Shown: positions 12,350 to 25,550, counted from the first letter of the stretch. The stretch: 64,000 bases of DNA from Gonatopus flavifemur (GCA_018340375.1 JAFFJZ010000006.1:23070001-23134000); one strand, 5' to 3'. Translations and numbers: made by a program. Notes: generated by a model not told the origin, from the sequence alone.

Positions 12350-13263
12350 GATCCCTGTCTGGGTTTAGTTTCAGACTCGACTATGTATAATCACAGATAA
12401 TACTTCCTCCGATACTTATTAATTATTAATTCCTATCATAAATAAACTAAATAAGATGAACGTGATCGATTTGATCCCAATGGAATAAATCCAATTGTAC
12501 GAGCATGGATGAATTGTTCCAACGATTTCATCAACTCATTGTGCATCTGATCATGAGACTCATCGTTCGATTTGTTCCGATTATAAGTCGTTCAATCGTC
12601 TTTTATTCGATGCGTTTCATCAGATGCATGTTGTTTTCAATCGAAAGCAAAGTACATACAAGTTGGCTGATTTTCCACGTCGCGATTAAGTTAATTATGG
12701 AACGTGAAGTCAGTCTGATTGATTCCTTGGTGGAAAGATAACCAGAAATAACTTGGAGAGATCAATCAGATTGAAAAATTTTTTATGATGAGAATCGAAT
12801 ATCGTTGGATGAACCTGAATTATGATTTATTATTTGAAAAACAACACGCGGTTATAGCATAGCTCATGATCAACGCATAGAATTCAAGAGCTATTCAGCA
12901 GGAAATACAGCGTACTGGTGACGTTGAATGAGTAAGAAATAGAGGTTTGATCCTCTTCTCCGGTTCCAAGTGGTCGTTGTGAATAACGGTGATTGGCTAG
13001 TTGATTAAAAGCCTAGTAGAAATTGTTTTTAGACACTGTGTTCGTTAGAAACAAATATGAATGATTCATTATTAATTCTTCATAATTTAACACTCTAACT
13101 GATTTGAAACTAAGCATGCGAATTGACTTGATTGTTACCGATTGCTCAATAACAACTCATAAATCATCAACTTTTTATTATTAAATGAAAACATCTAATC
13201 ACCTGTTAGTTTTTTCTCTTCTAGAATTTTTCTACTCGTTTTCTATTTACACATGAGCAATCT

Positions 13264-13389
13264 AGGAAGAATCAATTATTTTTCATACAATTTATATTGA
13301 ATTTCAATCGAGATGATATAAAAATCAATTTTATATAATTTCGATTGAAATTCCATAGGAATTGTATAAAAAAGAATCGATTCTTTTCA
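13264..13389. repeat. Long AT-rich hairpin, arms of about 58 bases
   Basis: The left arm, AGGAAGAATCAATT to GATGATATAAAA, pairs with the right arm ending GAATCGATTCTTTT with few mismatches and almost no loop. This is the shape of a small palindromic transposon or a long microRNA-like precursor. Confidence 0.55.
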
Positions 13390-13547
13390 GATCGTCCATC
13401 TTTAGTTTTATTACTTTCCATGATTTTATAACAATTCGAGTACAGTAAAATACAGTACAGTACCTAGCATTTGTTGTATTTGGTCAGCCATTTAGGGTGA
13501 AAGGTGAATTAGTCAAGGATTTAAACCACCCCTCGTGGAAATCCCAA

Positions 13548-13695
13548 TTTTGAGAGTTTTTCAGAAATGCTCAGAATATTTTCAGAGATTTTCAGAATTA
13601 TTCTGAATTTTGTAGAGACTTGCAGAGATTTGTAGGGAATGTCCGAATTTTTAGAGTTTTTCAGAAATCCTCAGAAATTCTTAGAGAAATATTTT
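13548..13695. repeat. Degenerate iterated TCAGAGATTTTCAGAA motif
   Basis: Variants of TTTTCAGAAAT and CAGAGATTTG recur about every 15-20 bases. The motif resembles the CTCTGAATT interior of the elements at 49676-51367 and 56659-57322, and this may be a decayed relative. Confidence 0.5.
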
Positions 13696-13884
13696 CATCA
13701 GGCACTCTTCGTTTAACCTTATTTTCTCGGATCTAAGTTCTGTTTTCATATACCAAACTCCAAAATATTGATTAACGAAAGATTATCAATTCTCTGTTTT
13801 CTAACTCCGATATCACAAGCTTGCAAATTGGAGAAAAACATATTTGGACCAATTTCGCCTGCTGTTTATCACTCAAAATATTTT

Positions 13885-15110
13885 GATATATTTATATTTA
13901 TTTATTCAAAATTCTACGGGTTTAAATCCGTAATAAATAAAAAGAAAAGAGCAATAAAAAGTACATAAATCATATCATCTGGCAAAGTAGAAATTAAATT
14001 TTATAACAACATCAATATAACAAATGTAAAAAGTATAAATCATTGAACAAGAAATATATCTTATTTAGTTACCATAACACTCCTAAATTTAGCTTTAAGG
14101 CTAAATGAACTCATATTACAAATATCCAGCCAAAGAGAACAATCATTTAATAATGTACACATTCTGTGAACAGGCGATCTATACTCCAACGATCTAGTTA
14201 GGATATCAACATGAAATATATTCTGATTATTACGAAGCAACCTCCCTGGAACATGTAGACCAAAAAGCAAGAGCAAGTCACTGCAATCAATGAGATTATT
14301 TAAAATTTTGTGTGAAAAACACAAATCAATCTTTTTGAATGGGATTTCAATCGTTGGAATATTTAACTGATCAGATATTTGTCTATAGTCATGATCATCA
14401 TACCGCATTGGATAACCAATTGAATAAGCAACAAAAGGAAAGAAGATGTGGTTAAGGTTTTCCAATTTTTTAATTTGATAGTCCCAGATAGGATGTCATA
14501 TGGCTCCACAATAAGTTAAATGAGGATATATGTATCCATAATACATACATCTAAATGCCTTCAAATTGGTAACTCCTCTGCAATACCTCTTAAAGTAGTT
14601 TATTCTTCTTAAAACAAGAGTATGAATCATAATCAATATGATGATTAAAAAGTAGGTTTGAATCAAAACACACTCCCAAGTCCTTAACTAATGTTATCTC
14701 ATCAATTATTATATTATTTATCCTGTATTCATACATCGCAGTTATTTTTTTGCCAAAACACATCCTAGAGCATTTTTTAATATTAAAAAATAGCCCATTC
14801 CTTTTAGTCCAATCAGAGATCGAGTCTAAGTCTCTTTGTAGCAAACCTTCATCAGATTTTACTCTAATGACTCTGTATATTTTCAAATCATCAGCGAACA
14901 TTAAAAATTTGCTGAATTTTACAACTTGCTCAATATCATTACAGAAAATTAAAAATAAAAGAGGACCCAGATGCGATCCCTGACCCACACCAGACGTAAC
15001 ATGAATATCTCTCGAGAAAACATTCTGTACTTTTACTCTTTGAATCCTACCACATAGCATCGATTTCAGAAAACTCAGATTGTTACCTAACACACCATAA
15101 TTCTTAAGTT
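13885..15110 (-). mobile_element. 5'-truncated, broken non-LTR retrotransposon (Jockey type)
   Basis: Bases 15093-14590 encode part of a reverse transcriptase: SGVGQGSHLGPLLFLIFCNDI followed by the catalytic FADD box in FLMFADDLKIYRVI, then the thumb-like DLGVCFDSNLLFNHHID. The match continues after a frameshift near 14625 (VTNLKAFRCMYYGYIYPHLTYCGAI), meets a TGA stop where Trp is usual, and runs on to 14061 through the C-terminal block ending VMVTK. No endonuclease domain is present, so the copy is truncated at its 5' end and inactive. The 3' end shows AT-rich AATAAATAAATAT tails near 13880-13930. The assignment to the Jockey group rests on motif style only. Confidence 0.75.
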
Positions 15111-15816
15111 TATAAGTAATAATATATAATATTGATGCGCCAGGATAAACGAGCTCTTGAATTTTGGGATGAAATACGTGGCAGATGATTAAAAAAGATC
15201 ACCTCCATCTAGAATTCCATCTAGACTTCAACTCAAAACATTGCCTTGACTTTGTACAAGAGGAAACAACTGTTTTTGCAAATATTATTCATTAAAACGG
15301 CGGTATTATCAATATTCATCTCTCTAGGCGGTAATTATTTATCAAAGATCAATTTCTGTACGTCAATATTTGTTCTCCCGTTCGAAGTTACGTCCACTTT
15401 TCTGATATTGACAGAGAACGTAACGACGGTGTCGTAACACAAATAAATCATATCCTCGAGTTCATATTTGTTCTCAGGTTGATAGTTTGTTAAGTTTATA
15501 ATCTCCAAGGTAGGCTAAAGTACACTTATCTCGATTGATTTCAACGACAAAACATCATAGATATGAATCGTTTGTATCTCATTCATATTGAAGAAGAAGA
15601 AGATAAACATTTGATGAAAAAAAATCAAATCTTGATTCAGATAGTTTCTTCTTCCTTGATAGCATTGAATCGAATGTGGAGACGCAAATTTTCATGAAAA
15701 AACCAATGATCTTGATTTGAATGTTCTTGTTCGCTCCCTATGAAACTTGAGAAACTAGCCTTTCAACCATGCGATTTGGCTGCTGGAATATTCGATAAAA
15801 CAATTCTTTCGGCTGC

Positions 15817-16262
15817 ATGGAGAAAAACGTAGGTCGGAAATATAGTGATCTTTGATAAAAATTCTAGAATATTTCTTAAAATCTGAAAGTTTTTCTTAAA
15901 TGCATAATGGAGATGAAACGATCCACTTTTTTGTGGAATTGTGTTCGGAAAACAATGAAAAATTATCAATACTTGATAAAAAATAGAAAAACATATGAAC
16001 TTTCCAAAAGTCGCGTATGAAATTCCAAAAAAGTGAATAATAGAATATTGAAATTTTGTTATTGTCTTTGTAAAATTTCACACACGACTTTTGGAAATTT
16101 CATATGTTTCTGTATTTTTTTAATCAAGTATTGATAATTTTTCATTATTTTTCGAATACAATTCCGCAAAAATGTAAACCGTTTTATCTTTATTATGCAT
16201 TAAAGAAATATTCTGCAATTTTTATTCAAGATTACTACATTTTCGACCTGCATTTTTCACCG
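15817..16262. mobile_element. Palindromic inverted-repeat element (CACGG-GAAAAA ends)
   Basis: The left end CATGGAGAAAAACGTAGGTC pairs with the right end, whose complement reads CACGGTGAAAAATGCAGGTC. The arms are about 200 bases; for example, AATTATCAATACTTGATAAA at 15960 pairs with the copy near 16125. No protein is encoded. It is related to the larger element at 17612-19062. Confidence 0.65.
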
Positions 16263-16826
16263 TGTGCTATTTTTAATTTCGTATTTTTGTTCTAAGCTCC
16301 GAAGAGGAATGTTTTGTGAGGAATTTTGATTTCGGGTATCAAAAAAGCTCTTAACCTTCTCTCGTTTATCAGAGAAGAAAAATGCATAGATAAGATAAAA
16401 CACAAAGTAAGAATAAAAATCCAAGAAAAACAAAATCACTGAAATTACACAAAAATTAACCAAGCAGTAGAAGAAACAAACAAAAATTGGAATATCAAAT
16501 TCAATCAGTTCTGAGGAACTTCATCAAAATCATCTGGCAAAGCAACGACATTTTTTTTTCTTAAACAACGAACTGATTTCAAAACAGTGGGTGGAATTTA
16601 TGTTTCTGCATCGAAGCACAAAATGTATAAACAAAAGATTGATTAATGGGAATGGATCTTTTCTTTTAAAATATGTGGATTGTTTTTTTCGATGCATGCA
16701 TCGAAGTCGCGATATTCCAAAATAGTGTGAAATAGTTCTAAAATGATGAATACGCTGCACTCAAACCCACATTATGATTTGCCGTGTTGTTATAAGTTGT
16801 GTTATAAATTGAATCAATAAACAATG

Positions 16827-17111
16827 CACACGGGAAGAAAAGAGTTATCAATACATACTTGAATAACATTTGTCAACATTTAGAAAAATGACTATCAGTT
16901 TAGGGAAAAAGAGCATCGCTGAAAAATCTTTGCAGTAAGGTTATCGAAAGTTCGTAGTAAAAATACCAAACGTCGATGGTTTTATTGTTATTGTTTACAG
17001 TGAATTTATCGACTTTTGATGAATTTAATACGAAAATTCTTCAGCGATACTCTTTTTCCCTAAATTGTCAGTCATTTTTCTAGATAATCATAAACTCTGT
17101 CTTTCCGTGCA
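16827..17111. mobile_element. Inverted-repeat element with CACACGGGAAG ends
   Basis: CACACGGGAAGAAAAGAGTT at the left matches the complement of the right end AACTCTGTCTTTCCGTGCAC. An inner pair, TTTAGGGAAAAAGAGCATCG and its complement near 17045-17065, extends the arms. Non-coding. Confidence 0.6.
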
Positions 17112-17204
17112 CGTGTTCGATTTTAGAAACAATCCTGTCGCGAATAATGAATTAAATTAACAACGTGATAAATCATTTCATACAGGATCATCCACGTAGC
17201 ACGA

Positions 17205-17340
17205 GAATTTTCAAAACACTTTCCCAAAGATCTCATTTTAAAAGTTTTTCGGAATGTCTTCCCGCACAGCATTTCAGTTCTAAAAGATATCTCAAGTCGA
17301 ATTGAAGAAGTCTTATGCAACATGAAAAGATATCTTCGAG
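17205..17340 (-). repeat. Dispersed GATATCTT repeat, copy 1
   Basis: In reverse complement this reads GATATCTTTTCATGTTGCAT, then AAGACTTC and a second GATATCTT, and it aligns with the copy at 19065-19160. The two copies bracket the 17612-19062 element in opposite orientation. Confidence 0.5.
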
Positions 17341-17355
17341 AAATTTAAATGTTGT

Positions 17356-17564
17356 TGAAGTTTGAATCGTTTTAAAAATCGACAAGGAAATTTAAATTTA
17401 CAAAATCTGATGAATTATCGTTATTTATCTTTTCGAATTGATTTCTTGGAACTGGAAACATCGTTGAAACAATGCATCGAAAGATTCTCAGTCTTCGAGA
17501 ACTGAGTATCTCGTTATTCGATTCCTAATTCGTTTCGATAAACGATTCAAACTTTGAACATATA
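17356..17564. repeat. Palindromic repeat, GTTTGAATCGTTT family, copy 1
   Basis: The ends GAAGTTTGAATCGTTT and AAACGATTCAAACTTT are inverted. Relatives lie at 22481-22674, 29138-29220 and 54548-54730. The interior GGAACTGGAAACATCGTT is shared with the 22.5 kb copy. Confidence 0.65.
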
Positions 17565-17611
17565 ATCTAAAACAGTTCTTACCTCTGAAAGATTTTAGAC
17601 ATCTTAAGGAC

Positions 17612-19062
17612 ACACGGAGAAAAATGCAGCCCGAGAGGAAATTAATCTTTTGATGGGAATTGAAGAATATCTCTTAAAATCTGAGAATATTTCTTAACAT
17701 CTCCCAGGTAAAAATTGACCATGGGCGCTAGGTTGCCGCAAGGCTCACCAAGATGGGCCGAGCCTAGGCTACCAGGCATGGCGCAACTCTGAAATGATAA
17801 CATCATTTCAGCCTCAGCCCATTTGTTTCCACAATCAAGACCCAACACTGGAAACAGGGTTGTGATAGCATATGCCGTCAATGGCAGACCATACAAAAAT
17901 TTGTTCGCCAAGGATGAGCAATCTTGCGGCAGGGTTGCGCCCATCTCATGCCAATGGTCACTTTTATTTTTTATTGTAATTGAAAATAAAATAAAAAATC
18001 CATTCTATCATTTCGATTGAACGAAATGAATGTCGGAGAATTTCAACATGTAATTTTTCTGATTAGTTTAAACTGATGAATGACGTAAATCCGGTGGTCC
18101 TGGCGTAGAAGTAGGCGGGTCTGGAAACAGATGAAGAATTATTTCTGTCATGGAATCTTCAAAGGAGACTTATATATTGATTGAATGCTTGGTTCGCCAC
18201 TCGCAGGAAACAAGCATCACTCTGGTGAGAGTTATCGTAATTTGCTGTTTGAGAAGGAAGTTTCCCTCTTAGCCAAGCTATTACTCAAGTCGAGTCAAGC
18301 TAACGCCTAAACTGAGCGAGGCCATCGCCCAAGCTGAGCCAAGCTATTGCCCAAGCTGGACCAAGCTACGACCCATGCTTGGTGCAACATGAGAATCCAT
18401 TGTCATTCAGAGTTGCCTAATGCTTGGAGCAGTGTCCCGCCAAGCCCTAGAGAGCCTCTGTTGAAAGCATGCTTTTTCCTTCAAGCAATATTGGTTGAAG
18501 GATGGGCCAAGCGTGGCGCAGCCAATGATCAATGATGGATCAATGAAGTCGATTTATGACTTCCCATATTGGTACAATGTTTAGACCATTGTCAACCATC
18601 CTTTTCCCTACATAGATTGCCCAGCTTTGGCTGGCAGCCTTGCGTCTAGCTATATTCCGTCGTCAGCATTGGCGGAGCCTGAAGATTTTTATATGAGCTA
18701 AGAGTTTTTCTCAAGTAGCGTAGTAAAGAGAAAACGGTTCACATTTTTGTTGAATTCTATTTAAAAAACACTGCAAAATTATCAATACTTAACAAACAAT
18801 AGAAAGATATGTTGAAAGTGAAATTTTACAAAGTGGATACAGAAATTTCGAAATGACTTTGTAAAATTTCACGCGCGACTTTAGAAAAGTTCATATATCT
18901 TTCTATTGTTTGTTAAGTATTGATAATTTTGCAGTGTTTTTCAAATAGAATTCAACAAAAATGTGAACCGTTTTCTCTTCACTCCGCTAGTTGAGAGAAA
19001 CTCTTAGATTTTAAGATTCATCAAAAGATTATTTTTCTGTCGAGCTGCATTTTTCTTCGTGT
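17612..19062. mobile_element. Composite 1.45 kb inverted-repeat element
   Basis: The terminal inverted repeat ACACGGAGAAAAATGCAGC (17612) matches the complement of the right end with one change, and similarity continues for about 80 bases through TAATCTTTTGATG. Inside lie a second palindrome (about 17717-17960, GACCATGGGCG ends), a tandem stretch of CCAAGCT-type units (18268-18375) and a third palindrome (18718-18985, AAACGGTTCACATTTTTGTT ends). No transposase is recognisable. Confidence 0.65.
18268..18375. repeat. Tandem CCAAGCTATTGCCCAAGCTG-like repeat
   Basis: About five degenerate 20-base units built from CCAAGCT and GAGCCAAGCTAT follow one another inside the composite element. Confidence 0.6.
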
Positions 19063-19064
19063 AT

Positions 19065-19160
19065 CTTTCCATGTTGCATAAGACTTCATAAACTTTCCTG
19101 AACAGTTCCTCAAGATATCTTGAAGACTAAAAGTGCTGTGTGGGTTGTTTTCTGAAAATA
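19065..19160 (+). repeat. Dispersed GATATCTT repeat, copy 2
   Basis: CCATGTTGCATAAGACTTCA, then AAGATATCTTGAAGAC and GTGCTGTGTGGG, align with the reverse complement of 17205-17340. Confidence 0.5.
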
Positions 19161-21094
19161 TTTCTGAAGATTTCCATGATGAATGAACAAACACTCTAAA
19201 ATCTGAAAAATATGAACAGTTGGAGACTGTGGAACAGAAAAATCTTGTATATGATAAGTTCGATGAATAATCAATCATTTCAAGTGATTTTGAACAATAT
19301 CTATGACGATCTATCAATCCTGTGACAGATATAAATGTGAAAAAATCTATAAAATATCAAAACAAACGAAATCATTCCCAGCCATCTGTTTTGATTGTAA
19401 ATCCGTACGTTTGGACGAAACATGCTAGACTTTAAATGAGCGATAAAATATAGTTCTGTTTATTTTAGAGATATCATTCAAATACGAATCCGCATATTTG
19501 TCCCCATATATTTGATAAAACAAGATATTAACCAGAATTATATTTCTAACATCGACCATCGTCTATCGTTTCTCTCCTTGTGAATTGTAAAATGAATCAT
19601 ATTCTATTTCTGTGTTCTGATTTCGATGTTTATGACAGAGATGATGATTCCTCGTCACAAAGAAGTCTCTGAAATACCGTAATTCGTTGTCCTTTTTTCA
19701 TTCGGATTTAAATAATTATCGGAAGTACAGGGAGTAAAAAAAAAGGGATACGGAAGAAGAATTATAAGGAAAGTTGGTGTTATTTATTATTATTGCTGCC
19801 AAAGTAAGAAAAAGATAACAAAATGTGGAAAGAGAGGAGGAGGCAACAGTAGCGAATAATCAAGTCGGGTGAACACGCAGATGCTTGCTGATGTGCACGT
19901 GATCCTTGCGTGCTCACGATTCCACGGCATCGACCGCTTTCCCCTTCTCGAGCTTCTTTCTGCCGCGCGTTCACTGACACACATAATGGAATACTATTGC
20001 ACATACAGAGTTTGCGCACAAGGGTACGTATGTGTACTTGTCAGGGTATGTGTGTAAAATATAACAAGTACACTCATGCCTGCGATGGACTACAATTTTT
20101 GCGATATATCAAGAAAATCAGATATAGAGTCGTTCTTTATTAGGAACGATTCCTTCATCATCGTATGCAACGTATGACATACCACCAACATGTTTAAAAT
20201 ATCATCAAATCGATCCATGTGTTATCGTTCCGTCGTGTGTGTGTGCATCTATTAAATAAAGTATATATATATATATACATACATGTCTTCGTAGAACAAT
20301 CAAGAAGAATGAATTATTCATACAGATGATAAATTTCAAAGATCATAACAAGTCTTGATACTCGAGAATCTTTATTCTACCGTGGAGGAATAAAATTCTT
20401 ATAAAAAATCGCTAAACACCAGGAAAAAGGAATAAAAGTAGCTTTGAAAATATCTTCCTACCCTCTGATACTCTGATTTCACGTTTACTTGAGACAAATA
20501 TATTAGAACTGGACCAACGTAGAAGGCAACCTCATGCGATTCTAAATTCTTCATGATCAAACGTGTCTCGATAAGGCATACCCTAAGATTCACACCTGAT
20601 CATTCTCTCACAATGTCACGGGGGGAAGATTTTATTCCAGCTCCAGTCATCGCAATAGTCAGCGTTCGTTACAGGGTTCCAACGGGTCCTTGAATCCTAA
20701 CAGAACGTACTGAACATACATTTTCGAAATTTCCTCCGAAACCCTTCCAACTCTTTTAGAATTCTGTGTTATGAATCAAAAACTGTGGGCACAAATCAAA
20801 TTGGATTGTTCGGAATGATGGCAAAAGTAGCTTGAAACCTTGATGAAATCGAAATGCAAGTTCCTCTGGCAGAACAAGAACTCCATTCTTTTCAATATTG
20901 ATTAGATGTAAATGTTTTTCTATTTTATATATAAAATAATAGATCTGCCGTTCCTCCAATAGAATTCATGATAATCCCTACTTTTGGTGCCAACGAGCAG
21001 CACACGAGGCTTCCTTTCGCGCCAAAGAAACACCTGAAATCATGTAAGATGAGGCTGACATGATGGATCATTTTTTGATTTTGGTTGAAAATTA
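19161..21094. other. Intergenic stretch, no gene recognised
   Basis: Bases 19860-20000 are GC-richer (GCACGTGATCCTTGCGTGCTC) and may be an untranslated exon or promoter, but no start, donor or product can be argued. A short TA microsatellite lies at about 20262-20277. Confidence 0.4.
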
Positions 21095-21214
21095 AACCCG
21101 ATTAATTCTCATTGATTTCGATACAGAAAACTGATCGAACCCCATTGACGATCAATTTTTAATGGGTTTGAATCGGTTTTCCGCATTTGAATCAATGAGA
21201 TTCTTTGAGCAGGG
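21095..21214. repeat. Palindromic repeat, CCCTGCT family, left end lost
   Basis: GATTAATTCTCATTGATTTC and the complement near 21190 are inverted, and the right end keeps TTCTTTGAGCAGGG. Related copies lie at 51807-51994 and 62826-62955. Confidence 0.65.
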
Positions 21215-22480
21215 GTTGTTCCCTCAATTTTTGCCATCCGATATAATATAATATGAAACAGTTCAAGGTCAGAATCGATCAAACATGTCGTGTGATATCA
21301 TAATTCTATGGAATATGGTAGACTTTTTCAAAGGCATACCCTTTGACATTTGAATTGTAATAGCTGATTTACATGAATCGTATTGTGACCGCCATTCCCA
21401 GCAATTCGCTAACTCTTTGTTTACAAATCGTACGTCTGCCGCATGACTGTTTTTTGTAATAATTGCGTAACGAGGGGAATCTTGATGGAATATGTGTTTT
21501 CAATGTTCCTCATCATTACAATAACAAGGATGAAGCCGATGCCCGATGAAAACGTTACAGTTTCGAGTAAAATATGATTCCTCCCTGTAAAAACGTAAAA
21601 ATTATTAACTACACGCATCCAGCCCAGGTAAATTCACACATGCATGAGATTGATTTCATTGATTCCCATTTCATTGCATTAAATAAATGTCTTTTTGACT
21701 CTAAAATAATTTCATACTATCAAATCAGCTCATTGAAATTTATTTTTTGAAATTAAAAACGCACTCTATTGATCGAATAACTAATTATCTTTGTCAATAT
21801 CATCTTTCATCCGATTTATAACTCTTATTTGATGAATTCCAAAGTGAAAATCAATGAAATACAACTTCAATTTTATAACGTGAAGTTTCGTATGGAAATC
21901 GAGGTTGATTATACTTAGTATTTGGAATTCTTAAAAATCGAGTATTTGGCATAATAATTGTTTTCTTCACCAGAATAATTTATAATTATTGATTCCAAGT
22001 GAAAATATATTTCATAAAATGAATAGACATGGTTTACAAATGATGGACTTCTTTCATCATGAGACAAACAACGCGAGATCAGGTTAATAACATAATTATT
22101 ATATTCAAGAACATGAAGTTATAGGATCAAAAATACTGTTATTCATAAACCGGTACAGTTGAGAGTATAATAATCTCATTCATTTCAATACAAGTGGTTT
22201 TGTTCGGATAATGAAATCAAATCATATACCGAATAGTTGTGAATTTTAATTCCGAGAGTTCTATTTTTTCAACAGAAAATTGAATTCATGATCACAATGA
22301 GGTATTTTTTTCAGTTCAAACTTCAGAGCAATTTTTTTGGATAAAATCTATTTTATAGAACAGATTTCATATGATAGTTTGGATAGTTTTTGAATCAATA
22401 AAATGAAGTATTATAACCCATGATTTGGGAATTAAAATCGAATGAAGCTATCTTATTCATGCTAATAAATGTGTTCTCGG

Positions 22481-22674
22481 AGTTTGAATTGTTTATAGAA
22501 ACAGAACGAAAATTAAAACTCACGAAATTTGATAAATCATCGTTACATATCTTTTCGAATCAACTCTTTGCCACTGGAAACATCGTTTAAATAATGTACT
22601 GCAAGATTTTTGGGCTTTAATAGTTGAATATTGTCTTATTCGATGGTTAATTAGTTTCAATAAACGATTCAAAC
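22481..22674. repeat. Palindromic repeat, GTTTGAATCGTTT family, copy 2
   Basis: AGTTTGAATTGTTTATAGAA at the left and TTTCAATAAACGATTCAAAC at the right are inverted. The middle CACTGGAAACATCGTTTAAA aligns with the copy at 17356-17564. Confidence 0.6.
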
Positions 22675-23159
22675 CTCATTAAACATTTTCATTTATGATT
22701 GAAGAAGGGATCAACCTGATTATTCTCGTCAATACTACGTTTGATGAGGTCAAAATTTTATACATTCTGCAAAATTCCAGTGCTTTTTGCAAATAAACGT
22801 TTCATCGAGTTCATAAAATGGATAGATCGATCGAATTTATGAATTCATTGAAACAAAGGAATATGTTTTTGAAATAAAAATGTATTGAATTCGCTCCGAC
22901 AAATTGCGTTTACTTCTCAGAAGGTGGCAATACTTTCTCACAAGCTATCTTCTTGCAGTACAGTTTGCATATAAAGAACTCATTCACCGTAAACCTACTG
23001 GTAGAGTCAGTAATGTTCCGTGCTAATAAATATTTCTTTCGGGTTCCGGCATCGAACATCATCAACGGATATGACTCGATCGCAGAGGGAAAACAGTTTC
23101 TTCGAATTTCTTGATCATATTAACCATCTGATCGAATAATCCAATTGCTTCGAATAAAT

Positions 23160-23415
23160 TACACTGTAAAAAATTTTTATGGGAAATTTCACATACATGT
23201 ATGTGAAGTAATTAACACATACATGGATAGGAAATTTCCCGTAAATTTTGGGAAAAATCCTATAAATTTACAGTAAAAATCCCATAAAAACAGCAATTTT
23301 AATATATTTTTATGTGAAAATTCCTATACGTGTACGGGAATTCGCTTTTCCCGTACAAGTATAGGAAATTTCCTCTACATAGATATGGGAAAATCCCGAA
23401 TATTTTTTACAGTGT
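23160..23415. mobile_element. Palindromic element with TACACTGTAAAAAAT ends
   Basis: TACACTGTAAAAAAT opens it and ATTTTTTACAGTGTA closes it. The inside iterates GGAAATTTCC and CCTATAC/GTATAGG forms around ACATGTATG palindromes. Non-coding; probably a miniature inverted-repeat element. Confidence 0.7.
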
Positions 23416-24544
23416 ACAGATCACACAGGAACTGAGGAGGTCGGCTCCGCCCTCGCGCGAACGCTCTGACTCCTGCTTATTTTTTTTTATTCTGGAAATT
23501 TTGTGAAAATATCATTCATCCAATCGAAATGAATTTCATTGATTCGAAGAAAGATTTATTTATATCGATAAGTTCTCTGAAGGATTAGAAAATCTCTTTG
23601 TACATTCTATGAAATAGTTTCCTAGATAGGGAAGAATGTTCATTGTTTCAAATATTGATTTATTTACAGAAAATTTTCATTTCATATTCATGAAAACATC
23701 TTATTTCGAATGCAAGAAATATTTATATTATTTATATTGATATTTTCCTATTTTAAAACTTTTTATCCAAATAATCAAATATTTTATTGAAGGGAGAAAT
23801 TATCATTTTAGCACTGCAGTTGACTATCGCAGTGTTATGAATGGCTTCTGCCCATCAAATGCATAATTCATTGAATCAAATTATATTTCAGGAATTCGAA
23901 AATCAAAATTTCCCATCCAATAACTTTGTCATCAATCCTAAGTAACTCGTATTCCAATTAATGATCCCACCAATTCCGTGTGAATCACATATTACATGAA
24001 GTTGATGCAATAACTCCACAGATACCATTGGATGCATTCATTTCTTAGACTCAAAGAAAAATTCATCGGTTCAAAACATTTTTTTTCTCAGTGTGTTAAC
24101 TGTAATTTTACCAGAATGCGAGTAATTTTACATTGACTTGTACATGTGATTTGATTTTCCCAGCCCTAAGAATTTGTAGCGTTCATGTGGAATTACAGGT
24201 GACATACAGGGTAAAAAGATTGCCAAAATTTTAGTGGAAATGCATGTAATTTTAAATGTATTTCTTACAGTTTGTAGATCCTAGCGGGAGGACTCCCGAG
24301 AAGGTCTTAAAACCTCAGATAAAATATTTCCAAACAGTTTCTTAATCATTGATTCAATGTGTTTGTAGCTAAATCTTGCGAATTGAACATTCAAACAGCC
24401 ACCAGGGCATTCAATTTGGAATATTGAAATAAAATATGGATTTCATTGGTACCCACTTTATTTTTGACGCCACTGGACAGCGTGTAATTTACAAATAATT
24501 CGAACCCACAAATCAATTTCTAATGATACATTTCAGTTTCAGAT

Positions 24545-24572
24545 CTCTCACTCTCTCTCTCTCTCTCTCTCT
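24545..24572. repeat. CT dinucleotide microsatellite
   Basis: An almost perfect run of CT. Confidence 0.9.
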
Positions 24573-24990
24573 ACTATGCTTTCATGCAAATTCTATTCTT
24601 GTACAAGGAAATTCTGACGGAAGTGAGATGGTCTTTCAAAGATGTTTCATTTTTATTCAAACAAAACGAGAACATTCTTTTTTCAAGTATTTCTTTAAAT
24701 TATACATCTTTATCGTCAAAGATAAATGTATTGATTCAGAGTTTATCGCACTCGAAGAACAGCCAAAAAATTTCCGATATTATTGAAATTTGAATCGTTC
24801 ATCGAAACGATTCGATAATTAAATGCTAGAAGATTTGAGGGAATAAAAATTCTCGTTCTTCAGTGTCGATTCTGAATAATTTATGGGATTGATGTTTGAA
24901 AAACAACAACTTTATCCACGATTCGGAAATATTTCAATAGGATGTTTCTTTTCGTTTCAATGGTGGATTCTGACCTCTGTCAAGACACAA

Positions 24991-25550
24991 TTCGAGACAC
25001 GTGAAATTCTCAAATTCTCGTGAATATAGTCAATATTCAAGAGATTATGTACGCGGATAGGCTAAATTTCTCGTATATAGAATTTTTTAAGACGCATACA
25101 CGCGATGAGTGACCGCAAAAAAGAGTATTTTTCCACCTATTTTCTGGGACTGCGGGTTTCAGGTTAGAATGCATTCCAAAACATACTCTATGCTGATCAT
25201 TTGCGAGAATATACAATTTCCTGGTGAGCATAACACTGGTTTAAGAGGTAAAGTAGTATCAAATTTTGATCGAGATTTGATAAAAATCAATAAACCTCGA
25301 TAGATTTTTTATAGAAAAGAATTCATTCTATCAAGAATCTATCGATTCCCTCGATTTCTTCATCTTTAAAATCAATGTTATGCTCACCGGGAAATGATCG
25401 ACATGGGATATTTTTCAGAATGTAATTCAACCCGAAACTCGCGGTCCTAAAAAAACAAGCGAATTTTGCGGTCACTCTTTCGCCTGTCTGTAGTTGATTC
25501 CTCAAGGATTCACTATATCCACGAGAATTTGAGAATTCACGTGTCTTGAA
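24991..25550. mobile_element. Palindromic element of about 560 bp
   Basis: TTCGAGACACGTGAAATTCT at the left matches the complement of AGAATTCACGTGTCTTGAA at the right with few changes. Pairing continues inward through GTGACCGCAAAA/TTTTGCGGTCAC and GTGAGCATAACA/TGTTATGCTCAC to a centre near 25300. Confidence 0.7.
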
